A DNA stretch of 14,498 bases from Acidimicrobiaceae bacterium (lineage in GTDB: Bacteria > Actinomycetota > Acidimicrobiia > Acidimicrobiales > Bog-793), in contig DAHUZG010000261.1 of NCBI GenBank assembly GCA_027306715.1, forward strand, positions 1 to 14,498. The letters are read 5' to 3'. Under the pieces are notes generated by a model, which saw nothing but the letters and a program-made list of their open reading frames with translations, ran no database searches and had not been told where the DNA came from. Positions 1 through 6,596 of the stretch are shown piece by piece (positions within the stretch are counted from its first letter, which is position 1; each line of letters opens with the position of its first letter). Made by a program: the position numbers and the translations under genes.

Positions 1-443
1 TCTGCGCCGGCACGGTCGTCGTCGAGGCGGGCGAGCTGCTCCTCGTCCGGCGTGCCCACGAGCCCGAGGCGGGGCGCTGGTCGTTGCCGGGGGGCAGGGT
101 AGAGGCGGGGGAGCGGCCCGAGCAGGCCGCGGCACGCGAGACGCTCGAGGAGACAGGCTGTTCCGTGACGGTCGGCCGCCTCGCCGGCGAGGCGCTCGTG
201 CCTCCCGGCGTCGGCACGTTCCGGGTGCTCGACTTCTACGCCTTCCTCGAGGAGCCGCCCGGCCGGCCGCGAGCGGGATCGGACGCCAGCGAGGCCGCTC
301 TCGTGCCGCTCGACCGAGTCGGCGAGCTGGATCTTGTGAGCGGTCTCGAGCAGTGGCTGCGTCGCCACGGCGTCCTCGCGCCGGCCCCGACAGAGCGGGC
401 CCCGACACAGCCCGACCCGACCCGGCCGAGTGCCCTGGGCTGA
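1..443 (+). CDS. Nudix hydrolase, 5' end missing
   Basis: The reading frame is open from base 3, so the gene starts before the window and only its last 146 codons are visible. A complete Nudix box (GX5EX7REUXEEXGU) is encoded at 93-161, with GRVEAGE, then RETLEETGC 7 residues on. The RE..EE residues bind the divalent metal used to hydrolyse a nucleoside diphosphate linked to another moiety. The preceding beta strands (LLLVRR, then RWSLPGG) are typical of the fold just before the box. A TTG at 84 could be mistaken for a start, but it lies inside the fold. The last 25 or so residues are Pro/Thr-rich and probably disordered. The substrate cannot be told from the sequence; 8-oxo-dGTP, NADH-pyrophosphatase and ADP-ribose activities all occur in the family. 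The gene ends 8 bases from a convergent gene, with no room for a separate terminator. The family call is firm and the specificity unknown. Confidence 0.9.
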   Translation, partial: CAGTVVVEAGELLLVRRAHEPEAGRWSLPGGRVEAGERPEQAAARETLEETGCSVTVGRLAGEALVPPGVGTFRVLDFYAFLEEPPGRPRAGSDASEAALVPLDRVGELDLVSGLEQWLRRHGVLAPAPTERAPTQPDPTRPSALG

Positions 444-451
444 GCGGCGCC

Positions 452-2068
452 TCAGGCCGGGTGCGGCGGTTCGGCCTGGTCGCTCCCGCCGGTCGCCGGG
501 CTGTCGGCGCCGGGCGCGCCAGGGTGCTCCCGAGCGGAGCCAGTGCTCCCGCCGCCGGCGACAGGCTCGCCCGGCTGCACGGCGACAGGCTCGCCCGGCT
601 GCACGGCGACAGCCTCGCCCTCGGGACCCCCCGCCTGGCCAGGCGCCGACTCCTGCGGCCTGGTCGGCAGGACCACCATCTCCTGCTCCGCCTGGCGCCG
701 CCGTCCCGGTACCTGGCCCGGCAGCGGAGCAGTGACGCGGCGAGCAGCCGGCGGCGGGATGGGTCGGGGAGGAGGTGGCATCGAGAGCCCGAGGAGCGGA
801 GCCAGTGCCGGGATCCGCCCCGCAGCCTGTGCAGCGGCCTTCCGCAGGCCGGCGTCCTCAGGCACGCCGGCCGGCTTGACCAGGCGGCGAACCGGCGATG
901 CCGACGCCGCCTCGAGAAGGGCGAGCCAGCGTTCGACGCTCGTCGTCGCTGTCATCGCGGCGCCTCCGGCTTCGGCGAGGCGATTGACAAGGGCCGCGGG
1001 AAAGCGGGTGTTCGGCTCCGGCGGCCGGGCGGACAGGCGCAGCGCCTGGAGCACCCGGTTCTCCTCGAGGGCATGGGTCATGTCCCGCTCCCAGGCCTCG
1101 CGCAAGCGCGTGATCCGCTGCTCGAGCGCCTGGCGCAGCTGCCGGAGCAGCTCTCGCCCGTGCTCGTCGCGCGGCGCGGCCCCGGCGACGGCGGCGCGCA
1201 GGTCACGCAGCGAGATCTCGTCGATGATGCGCTCTGCGGCCTCGGCGCGGTCGAGCCAGGTCGCCTCACGCACGGCGGGCAGCAGCTGCTCGGCAAGGGT
1301 GACGATGGCGTCGCCGGCTGCTCCCGGCAGTCCCTGGGCGGTGGCAGCCGCCCGCTCCTCGGCGAGCGCTCTGCGCACCGCCGGCAGCCCTCCGATGGCG
1401 AGCTGCTCGGCGATCGGCCGCTGCTCGACCGGCAGGGAGTCGAGGAGGGCGTCACGGTGCGCGTTGCCGGGCGACAGACGCGGCGGACGCGACCGGCGCG
1501 CCCGCTCAGTGGCGCCGACCCCGGCTGGTCGCGCCGGGCGCGGCGAGGAGCGTCCAGATGTCGGCGCTGTGCCGCCGCCCGTCACGCCAGGTCCAGGATG
1601 CGGCCGGGTCGGAGCGCCGCTTTTTGGTCCGTCGGATCGGGGGGCGCTGCGATGCTCCCGCTCGTCCGGGCGTGGCCCGGCACTGCGGCGATCCGGTCGG
1701 CGGTCGTCGCCCCCCGGCCTCGAGCGCTGCTCGTCGGGGCGCGTGCGCTCTCCTGGACGCGATCCGGGACGCCTTTCGCGATGGGGCAGCAACGAGGTGG
1801 TGACGCCCGCCGGCCCCGGATGGCCCGAGCCGGAGATCTCGATCAAACCCTGACGCGGCGTCGCCACGCGCTGCGGGAGCACCGCGGTGATAGTGATCCC
1901 GTCGAGCTCGATCTCGGCCTCGACCCGCAGCACGTCCCCGACGTGGGCGCCGCTGCCGACGAGGCTGGCGTCAACGACGCCCCGCGGCTGGCGAGCTCCC
2001 GCGGCGCGCCAGGTCCAGCTGCCGTCGCCTCGATCGCTCGTGAGCTCCACGTCCATCCGCCGCGCCAT
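452..2068 (-). CDS. Conserved uncharacterised protein, N-terminal beta-rich domain plus helical domain
   Basis: This encodes 538 residues read from ATG at 2068; a second in-frame ATG at 2056 is possible. Residues 1-70 form a compact, probably beta-rich domain (SWTWRAAGARQP, then VGDVLRVEAEIELDGI) that recalls small OB- or TRAM-like folds, though I cannot assign it. Residues 85-200 are very rich in Arg, Pro, Gly and Asp and look disordered and basic. Residues 200-430 are helical with several Leu/Ala-rich helices and a distinctive stretch, LRLSARPPEPNTRFPAAL, near 343-360. Residues 430-538 are Pro/Gly-rich and include an eight-residue tandem repeat. No signal peptide or membrane segment is seen. 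I associate this architecture with uncharacterised Acidimicrobiia proteins. A nucleic-acid-binding role would suit the basic linker and small beta domain, but that is inference. The minus strand is chosen because it gives folded-looking domains, while overlapping plus-strand frames give only Arg/Ala/Ser-rich translations. Confidence 0.75.
   Translation of the reverse strand: MARRMDVELTSDRGDGSWTWRAAGARQPRGVVDASLVGSGAHVGDVLRVEAEIELDGITITAVLPQRVATPRQGLIEISGSGHPGPAGVTTSLLPHRERRPGSRPGERTRPDEQRSRPGGDDRRPDRRSAGPRPDEREHRSAPRSDGPKSGAPTRPHPGPGVTGGGTAPTSGRSSPRPARPAGVGATERARRSRPPRLSPGNAHRDALLDSLPVEQRPIAEQLAIGGLPAVRRALAEERAAATAQGLPGAAGDAIVTLAEQLLPAVREATWLDRAEAAERIIDEISLRDLRAAVAGAAPRDEHGRELLRQLRQALEQRITRLREAWERDMTHALEENRVLQALRLSARPPEPNTRFPAALVNRLAEAGGAAMTATTSVERWLALLEAASASPVRRLVKPAGVPEDAGLRKAAAQAAGRIPALAPLLGLSMPPPPRPIPPPAARRVTAPLPGQVPGRRRQAEQEMVVLPTRPQESAPGQAGGPEGEAVAVQPGEPVAVQPGEPVAGGGSTGSAREHPGAPGADSPATGGSDQAEPPHPA
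557..620 (-). repeat. 24-bp coding tandem repeat
   Basis: Two identical 24-bp units lie head to tail at 557-580 and 581-604, followed by a third partial unit from 605 that matches at 15 of its first 16 bases. On the minus strand they encode an eight-residue repeat (GEPVAVQP) near residues 483-504 of the 538-residue protein, within its disordered C-terminal tail. Because the unit is a multiple of three, copy number can change without a frameshift. Confidence 0.85.
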
Positions 2069-2077
2069 GCCGCACTC

Positions 2078-2083
2078 AAGCTA
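2078..2083 (-). promoter_or_regulatory. Candidate -10 element for the 538-residue gene
   Basis: Read on the minus strand, TAGCTT (a TANNNT match) ends 9 bases before the ATG at 2068. No Shine-Dalgarno sequence lies in between, so transcription would start within a few bases of the start codon, giving a leaderless or nearly leaderless mRNA as is common in actinobacteria. No convincing -35 box is visible. The call rests on one hexamer and its position. Confidence 0.35.
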
Positions 2084-2271
2084 CCGCCCCTCGCAGCGGT
2101 GCGCCGAAACGGGCAATGTCCGAGGTCGGCAACCGAGGTCGCCGGGGGCCGACGCTACGCTCTCGCCTGTCGGACACTGCGGTTGGTCCCTCCTGCGGGC
2201 GCAGCGGTGATTCGCACCAATTTCACCGAGGCGGCCACGGTCCTCTCGCACCGGGCCGGTGGCAGCACACC

Positions 2272-2282
2272 GGGAGAGGAGG
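2272..2282 (+). promoter_or_regulatory. Ribosome binding site fixing the ABC exporter start
   Basis: A strong purine run, GGGAGAGGAGG, ends 3 bases before ATG 2286 while its upstream GGGAG lies 9 bases away. This favours ATG 2286 over the in-frame alternatives at 2259 (upstream of the RBS) and ATG 2304 (21 bases away). Confidence 0.7.
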
Positions 2283-2285
2283 CAT

Positions 2286-4247
2286 ATGGGGCCTGGCGCC
2301 TCGATGTACCGGGCGCAGATGCGGGCGTTGCATCGAGACCCGTCGGTCACCAAGCAGAAGCTTTCCCCCGGCCACTGGCGCCGGATCTGGACCTTCGCCC
2401 GGCCGTACCGGCGGATGCTCGGCTTCTTCCTCGTGATGATCGTCGTCGACGCCGCCGTCGGCGCGGCGACGCCGCTGCTTTACCGGGCGATCATCGACCA
2501 GGGCATCATCAAGCGTGACACGAACCTCATCATGGCCCTCGCCGCCGGTCTCGCGGGGCTGGCCATCTTCGACACCGCTCTCGGAATCGGCGAGCGAGCC
2601 ATCTCCGCCCGCGTCGGCGAGGGGCTCATCTACGACATGCGCTCGCGGGTGTTCGCCCACGTCCAGAAGATGCCGGTGGCCTTCTTCACGCGTGCCCAGA
2701 CGGGCGCCCTCGTGTCTCGGCTGAACAACGACGTCCTCGGCGCCCAGCAGGCCTTCACCGACACGCTGTCGAACGTCGTCAGCAACTTCGTGAGCGTCGT
2801 CGTCGTGCTCACGACGATGCTGATCCTCTCCTGGAAGATCACCCTCACCGCCTTGGTGATCCTGCCCCTGTTCATCCTTCCCGCCCGGCTGATGGGCCGC
2901 CGCCTGCAGGTGATCACGAGAGAGTCCTACAACTTGAACGCCGAGCTGACGACGATGATGACCGAGCGCTTCAACGTCGCCGGGGCGATGCTCGTCAAGC
3001 TCTTCGGCAAGCCGGCGGCCGAGCGGGCGAGCTTCGACTCCCGTGCCGGCCGCGTACGCGATATCGGCATCACCCAGGCGATGTACGCCCGGATCCTCTT
3101 TGCCTCCCTGACTCTCACCGCCTCGCTCGCGACAGCGGTCGTCTACGGCTGGGGCGGGGTCCTCGCCGCGCAAGGAGCGCTGGCGATCGGGACGGTGGTC
3201 GCCCTCACCGCCTACCTCAACCGTCTCTACGGCCCGCTCACCGCGATGTCGAACGTCCAGGTCGACGTCATGACCGCGCTCGTCTCGTTCGACCGGGTGT
3301 CCGAGGTGCTCGACCTGAAGCCGATGATCGACGAGAAGCCTGGTGCGACGCCGGTACCGCGTGGGCCCGCACGCGTCGAGCTCGATCACGTCGAGTTCGC
3401 CTACCCGGGAGCCGAGGAGGTCTCGCTCGCCTCGCTCGAATCGGTGGCGGTGCTCGAGCGCACCCCACGCAGCGAGGTCCTCCACGACGTCAGCTTCACC
3501 GTCGGGCACGGGCAGATGGCGGCACTCGTCGGTCCCTCAGGCGCCGGGAAGACGACGATCAGCGCGCTCGTCGCCCGTCTCTACGACGTCGACAGCGGAG
3601 CGGTCCGGATCAACGGGGTCGACGTGCGCGACGCCACGCTTGACTCGATGCAGGGCGTCGTCGGCATCGTCACCCAGGACGCCCATCTCTTCCACGACAC
3701 GATTCGTGCCAATCTCGCCTACGCCGCACCGAACGCCACCGAGGAGGCGCAGCGCGAGGCCCTCGGCCGCGCCCAGATCCTCGATCTCGTCGACTCCCTT
3801 CCTGACGGGCTCGATACCCTCGTCGGCGACCGCGGATACCGCCTCTCGGGGGGGGAGAAGCAGCGCATCGCCATCGCCCGGCTGCTGCTCAAGGCGCCCG
3901 ACGTCGTCGTGCTCGACGAGGCGACCGCCCACCTCGACTCCGAGTCGGAGCTGGCGGTGCAACAAGCGCTCGACACCGCCCTCGTCGGTCGCACCTCGAT
4001 CGTCATCGCCCACCGGCTCTCGACGATCCGGGACGCCGACCTCATCCTTGTCCTCGACGGCGGCCGGATCGTCGAGCGCGGCACCCACGAGGAGCTGCTC
4101 GTGAGCGGTGGCCTGTACTCCGAGCTCTACCACACCCAGTTCGCCGACACCGTGCTCTCCGATCCTGTCGATGCCGGCCCTGTCGACACGGTCCGTGTCG
4201 GCGGCCCTGTCGGCGTTCCGCTCACCGCCGCGCGAGGCGAGAGCTAG
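2286..4247 (+). CDS. ABC exporter half-transporter (fused membrane and ATPase domains)
   Basis: This encodes 653 residues with one six-helix type IV exporter membrane domain (about residues 40-325) followed by one nucleotide-binding domain (about 365-605), so it should act as a dimer in the inner membrane. All ATPase motifs are intact: A-loop Tyr373, Walker A GPSGAGKT at 416-423, Q-loop Gln464, signature LSGGE at 520-524, Walker B with catalytic Glu545 (LDEA), and switch His576. An intact catalytic Glu and signature mean it can work as a homodimer. About 18 extra residues lie between the A-loop and Walker A (near 378-396, SLASLESVAVLERTPRSE), which I recall from related actinobacterial exporters. 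The C-terminal 35 or so residues after the ATPase domain are Val/Asp/Pro-rich and probably disordered. It stands alone as a rightward transcription unit, divergent from the 538-residue gene. The substrate is unknown; lipids, peptides or drugs are possible. Confidence 0.95.
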   Translation: MGPGASMYRAQMRALHRDPSVTKQKLSPGHWRRIWTFARPYRRMLGFFLVMIVVDAAVGAATPLLYRAIIDQGIIKRDTNLIMALAAGLAGLAIFDTALGIGERAISARVGEGLIYDMRSRVFAHVQKMPVAFFTRAQTGALVSRLNNDVLGAQQAFTDTLSNVVSNFVSVVVVLTTMLILSWKITLTALVILPLFILPARLMGRRLQVITRESYNLNAELTTMMTERFNVAGAMLVKLFGKPAAERASFDSRAGRVRDIGITQAMYARILFASLTLTASLATAVVYGWGGVLAAQGALAIGTVVALTAYLNRLYGPLTAMSNVQVDVMTALVSFDRVSEVLDLKPMIDEKPGATPVPRGPARVELDHVEFAYPGAEEVSLASLESVAVLERTPRSEVLHDVSFTVGHGQMAALVGPSGAGKTTISALVARLYDVDSGAVRINGVDVRDATLDSMQGVVGIVTQDAHLFHDTIRANLAYAAPNATEEAQREALGRAQILDLVDSLPDGLDTLVGDRGYRLSGGEKQRIAIARLLLKAPDVVVLDEATAHLDSESELAVQQALDTALVGRTSIVIAHRLSTIRDADLILVLDGGRIVERGTHEELLVSGGLYSELYHTQFADTVLSDPVDAGPVDTVRVGGPVGVPLTAARGES

Positions 4248-4261
4248 CACGCCGGCGCCGG

Positions 4262-4321
4262 AGGAGGCCGGCACAGGGGAGGCCGGCACAGAAAAGGTCG
4301 GCACTGGGGAGGCGGCGCTCG
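4262..4321. repeat. Degenerate 15-bp tandem repeats in convergent gap
   Basis: About four 15-bp units follow one another at 4262-4276, 4277-4291, 4292-4306 and 4307-4321. The first two share the core GGAGGCCGGCACAG; the third has substitutions and the fourth matches only at its start. They fill the 102-base gap between the convergent ends of the ABC exporter and the small membrane-protein gene. A short GC stem (4257-4261 with 4268-4272) overlaps the first unit, but there is no T-run, so a terminator is not established. Confidence 0.7.
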
Positions 4322-4349
4322 TTCGTAGCCGGCGGGGGAGCCTGCGAGC

Positions 4350-4550
4350 TCAGGGGCGCTGGGAGAAGAGGTGAAATCCCGCCTCGGCCCACGCAGCGAG
4401 CAGGACGAGCCGCCCGGCCCAGCAGCTGAGCAGGCGCTCGAGCAGGCGCCAGACAGCGAAACGGCGCCCCGCCTCTGACAAGCCCGTGGCCGCCAGCACG
4501 CCCGCTGCCACCGCCGCCCAAGCGGTCCACGCCAGCCCTCCCGCGCTCAT
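4350..4550 (-). CDS. Small membrane protein, DUF6186-like
   Basis: This encodes 66 residues from ATG at 4550. A hydrophobic segment spans about residues 5-24 and a second about 44-60. The C-terminal half has the pattern GR...LLAAWAEAGFHLF, ending in Arg. That pattern of a short amphipathic stretch, a Gly-Arg, a Trp-containing helix, then Gly-x-His-x-Phe near the C-terminus is what I remember of DUF6186, a family of about 65-75-residue actinobacterial membrane proteins of unknown function. The start codon overlaps the stop of the upstream minus-strand gene (ATGA), so the two are almost certainly translationally coupled. The function is unknown. Confidence 0.65.
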   Translation of the reverse strand: MSAGGLAWTAWAAVAAGVLAATGLSEAGRRFAVWRLLERLLSCWAGRLVLLAAWAEAGFHLFSQRP

Positions 4551-5158
4551 GTCGGCAGGTCCCGGGGCGGCAGGTCCCGAGGCGAGGGGTCCCGGCGCCC
4601 CGGCTCACGGCTGGGGTGACCTGCCCGAGCGAGCCAGGCGCCGAGCATCATCCACGCCAGGACGGCAGCAAAACGGCCGGCGGGACGAGCCGTCAAAGCG
4701 CCGATCAGCCGGCTCAGGGTCGGCCACGCGGGAGACCGGGCCAGGCGACAGGCGAGGTCGAGAGCAACCGCCGCCAGAGCGACTGCCGGCCAGGCGAGGG
4801 CAAGACCGGCGCCGCGCCACGATCGCCACCGCGTCGAGGCGCTGGAATCGATCACGCCCTCGCGCACCGGGTGCAGCTCAGGTCCGCGGCCGCCGGCGAC
4901 GGCAGAGGCGCAGACGACGGCGATGATCGCCACGATGCTCGGCCTCGCGCCCGCGTTCTGCCAGCTGAGCTGTGACTCACCTGCACTCACCGCGAGCAGC
5001 GCCAGCGCCAGCGCCGCTCGGACGAGGCGGCGCCGTCGGCGGTGTGCAGGCGCCCTCGTCTCCCGCGCCCCGCTCTGGTGCACCTCGCGCTGCGGGTCGG
5101 ACTCAGGGTGTCGACGCACCTCCGCCGGCCTCGACGCATCAGGCGGCTCGGTGCTCAC
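4547..5158 (-). CDS. Membrane protein with C-terminal DUF6186-like segment
   Basis: I place the start at GTG 5158 (VSTEPPDASRP), giving 203 residues. The frame stays open upstream to 5653, but that part is Arg/Pro/Ala-rich and overlaps the divergent operon. Residues 1-45 are hydrophilic and end in a run of five Arg, likely cytoplasmic by the positive-inside rule. About four hydrophobic segments follow. The last two (GAGLALAWPAVALAAVALDLA and FAAVLAWMMLGAWLARAG, joined by a loop with ALTARPAGR) match the shape of the downstream 66-residue protein, so this is probably a longer paralogue. The C-terminal tail is Pro/Arg/Asp-rich (PSPRDLPPRDLPT). The gene overlaps the next one by four bases. No strong ribosome binding site precedes GTG 5158, so the exact start is uncertain. 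The function is unknown. Confidence 0.55.
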   Translation of the reverse strand: MSTEPPDASRPAEVRRHPESDPQREVHQSGARETRAPAHRRRRRLVRAALALALLAVSAGESQLSWQNAGARPSIVAIIAVVCASAVAGGRGPELHPVREGVIDSSASTRWRSWRGAGLALAWPAVALAAVALDLACRLARSPAWPTLSRLIGALTARPAGRFAAVLAWMMLGAWLARAGHPSREPGRRDPSPRDLPPRDLPT

Positions 5159-5262
5159 CGCTTCCCAGCGTAGGGGGGAGCGGACCGTCCGCCCGTGGCG
5201 TCCTCGCGCTGGCGTTCGGCAGCCTTGTTCCTCGCCACCCGTCGCCGTGGTCGCAGCGCCGG

Positions 5263-5268
5263 TAGCCT
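5263..5268 (+). promoter_or_regulatory. Probable leaderless -10 element
   Basis: TAGCCT (TANNNT) is followed by 7 bases and then ATG 5276. Transcription normally begins about 7 bases after the -10 element, which puts the first transcribed base on or next to the A of the start codon. No Shine-Dalgarno sequence lies between. The preceding GG (GGTAGCCT) is common in actinobacterial -10 regions. No clear -35 box is seen. This supports 5276 as the start of a leaderless operon running through the phosphotransferase and MATE genes. Confidence 0.5.
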
Positions 5269-5275
5269 CGGGCCG

Positions 5276-5524
5276 ATGCCGTCCCCGGACGCCCGCCACC
5301 GTTGGCGAGGCGTCGACGACAGCGAACGGCGCGTCGTCGGGATACCGCTCAGGTGGTTCGAGGCGGCGGCCGAGCGGCGCCAGCCGGTAGACCTGCGGGC
5401 CGTGTCGCATCCGCTGCGCTGGTTGCGCTGGCGACGCCAGCTGCGCCGGCTGGGGCCGTACGCGCCAGAGTTGCAGCTCGGCCCGCGACGCGCCGGCAGG
5501 CCGGCGCGTCCGCCGCGCGCCTGA
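5276..5524 (+). CDS. Small Arg-rich hypothetical protein
   Basis: This encodes 82 residues from ATG 5276. The product is strongly basic, with segments such as GIPLRWFEAAAERR and SHPLRWLRWRRQLRRLGPYAP; the Trp/Leu/Arg pattern suggests amphipathic helices that could bind nucleic acid or membrane surface. No transmembrane segment or signal peptide is seen. I do not recognise the family. Support for a real gene comes from the leaderless -10 element at exactly the right distance, G/C-rich third positions, and a 4-base gap to the next gene. A longer version from 5195 is less likely because its first 27 residues lie upstream of that promoter. It could still be spurious, since the DNA is open in several frames here. 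Confidence 0.55.
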   Translation: MPSPDARHRWRGVDDSERRVVGIPLRWFEAAAERRQPVDLRAVSHPLRWLRWRRQLRRLGPYAPELQLGPRRAGRPARPPRA

Positions 5525-5528
5525 GCGC

Positions 5529-6596
5529 GTGATCCCACCACTCTCGGGCTGGGACGAGCTGACGCTGTCGTGGCTCGCCGATGCTCTCGCCGGACAGCTC
5601 GGTGGGAGCGAGCTTGGCGGTGCACGGGTCGAGCCGCTCGGCGACGGCACCAACCGCAGAGCTCGCGTCCATCTCGACTACCGCGCCGGAAAGGGCCCGG
5701 CGAGCGTCTTTGTGAAGATCCAGGGTCGCGCGCTCAGCCGCTTGGCGCTGCTGTCGCTCGGCGCCTTCGCCAGCGAGGCCCGGCTCGCCGGCTCGGGTGT
5801 CGAGCTGCCGATCGAGAGCCCTCGGGCCTTTGCCGCCGCGGTCGACTGGCGCCGTCTCCGTTACGTGGTCGTCACCGAGGATGTGGCCGCGCTCGGCGGT
5901 CGCCCGAACGACGCCACGCGCCCGCTCGGCCCCGCCGAGGTCAGCTCCGGCCTTGCCGGGCTCGCCAGTCTCCACGCCGCCTTCTGGGGACGACGCCTGC
6001 CGCCGTCGCTCGGCTTTCTCGAGCCCTGGCGGCTGCGCAGTGGCTGGGCGCTGATCTCACGGGCGAGCCTTGCCCGGGGGATGCGCCGGCTCGAGCGCCT
6101 CGGGCAAGCGCAGCTCGTGAGGCGCTCGACGAGCGCAGCTGTTCTCGAGCGCCAATTTCGCCGCAGCGCAGTCCTGGCGTCTCGTGCTCCGCAGACGGTT
6201 CTTCACGGCGACCCGCATCCGGGAAACACCTACGCTCTCGGCGAGGGGAGGACCGGGTTCTACGACTGGCAGCTCGTGCGGCGCGGCAGCTGGTCGCACG
6301 ATGTCGGCTACTTTCTCGCCGGCAGCCTCGCCGTCGAGGACCGCCGCCGTCACGAGCGCGAGCTGCTGGCCGGCTACCTCGAGGCGCTGCGCCGGGCGGG
6401 TGCCGAGGCCCCGGGGGCCGGTGAAGCCTGGGACGGCTACCGTGCCACGCCGGCCTTCGGTCTCGGCACCTGGTTGCACACGCTCTCGGCGGCCGTCTTC
6501 CAGCCCGAGGCGATCTGCTTCGCCATGATCGAGCGCTTCGCCGCTGCCTACGACGACCTCGGCACCGCCGCCTCGGCCGCCGGACGGAGCCGGTGA
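5529..6596 (+). CDS. Small-molecule phosphotransferase (APH/CHK kinase-like)
   Basis: This encodes 355 residues from GTG 5529. The fold is the aminoglycoside phosphotransferase / choline-ecdysteroid kinase type: ATP-anchoring Lys63 in VFVKIQ, a hinge-like VVTEDVAAL at about 113-122, an ALHAAFWG helix typical of this branch, the catalytic loop HGDPHPGN at 226-233 (catalytic Asp228, metal-binding Asn233), and the metal-binding DWQ at 246-248, equivalent to DFG. Such enzymes transfer the ATP gamma-phosphate to a hydroxyl on a small molecule in the cytosol. The branch is broad, so aminoglycoside resistance should not be assumed. No Shine-Dalgarno sequence precedes the GTG, which lies 4 bases after the small upstream gene, so translation may depend on coupling. 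Its stop overlaps the MATE start, which suggests that the kinase and pump act on related compounds; that is inference. Confidence 0.85.
   Translation: MIPPLSGWDELTLSWLADALAGQLGGSELGGARVEPLGDGTNRRARVHLDYRAGKGPASVFVKIQGRALSRLALLSLGAFASEARLAGSGVELPIESPRAFAAAVDWRRLRYVVVTEDVAALGGRPNDATRPLGPAEVSSGLAGLASLHAAFWGRRLPPSLGFLEPWRLRSGWALISRASLARGMRRLERLGQAQLVRRSTSAAVLERQFRRSAVLASRAPQTVLHGDPHPGNTYALGEGRTGFYDWQLVRRGSWSHDVGYFLAGSLAVEDRRRHERELLAGYLEALRRAGAEAPGAGEAWDGYRATPAFGLGTWLHTLSAAVFQPEAICFAMIERFAAAYDDLGTAASAAGRSR

Noticed and set aside
543..1853. Plus-strand open frame of 436 codons
   Set aside because: Ser/Arg/Ala-rich low-complexity translation antisense to the 538-residue gene; no recognisable motif or ribosome binding site.
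353..2518. Plus-strand open frame of 721 codons
   Set aside because: Its translation is Arg/Gly/Ala-rich without domain features, it runs antisense to the 538-residue gene and into the ABC exporter in another frame. High G+C removes stop codons, so long empty frames are expected.
2223..3509. Minus-strand open frame of 428 codons
   Set aside because: It is Asp/Glu/Arg/His-rich, the usual complement pattern of a G/C-rich gene, and lies opposite the well-supported ABC exporter.
5159..5653. Upstream extension of the minus-strand membrane-protein gene to 5653
   Set aside because: The extra 165 codons are Pro/Arg/Ala-rich and run through the divergent promoter, the small Arg-rich gene and the start of the kinase.
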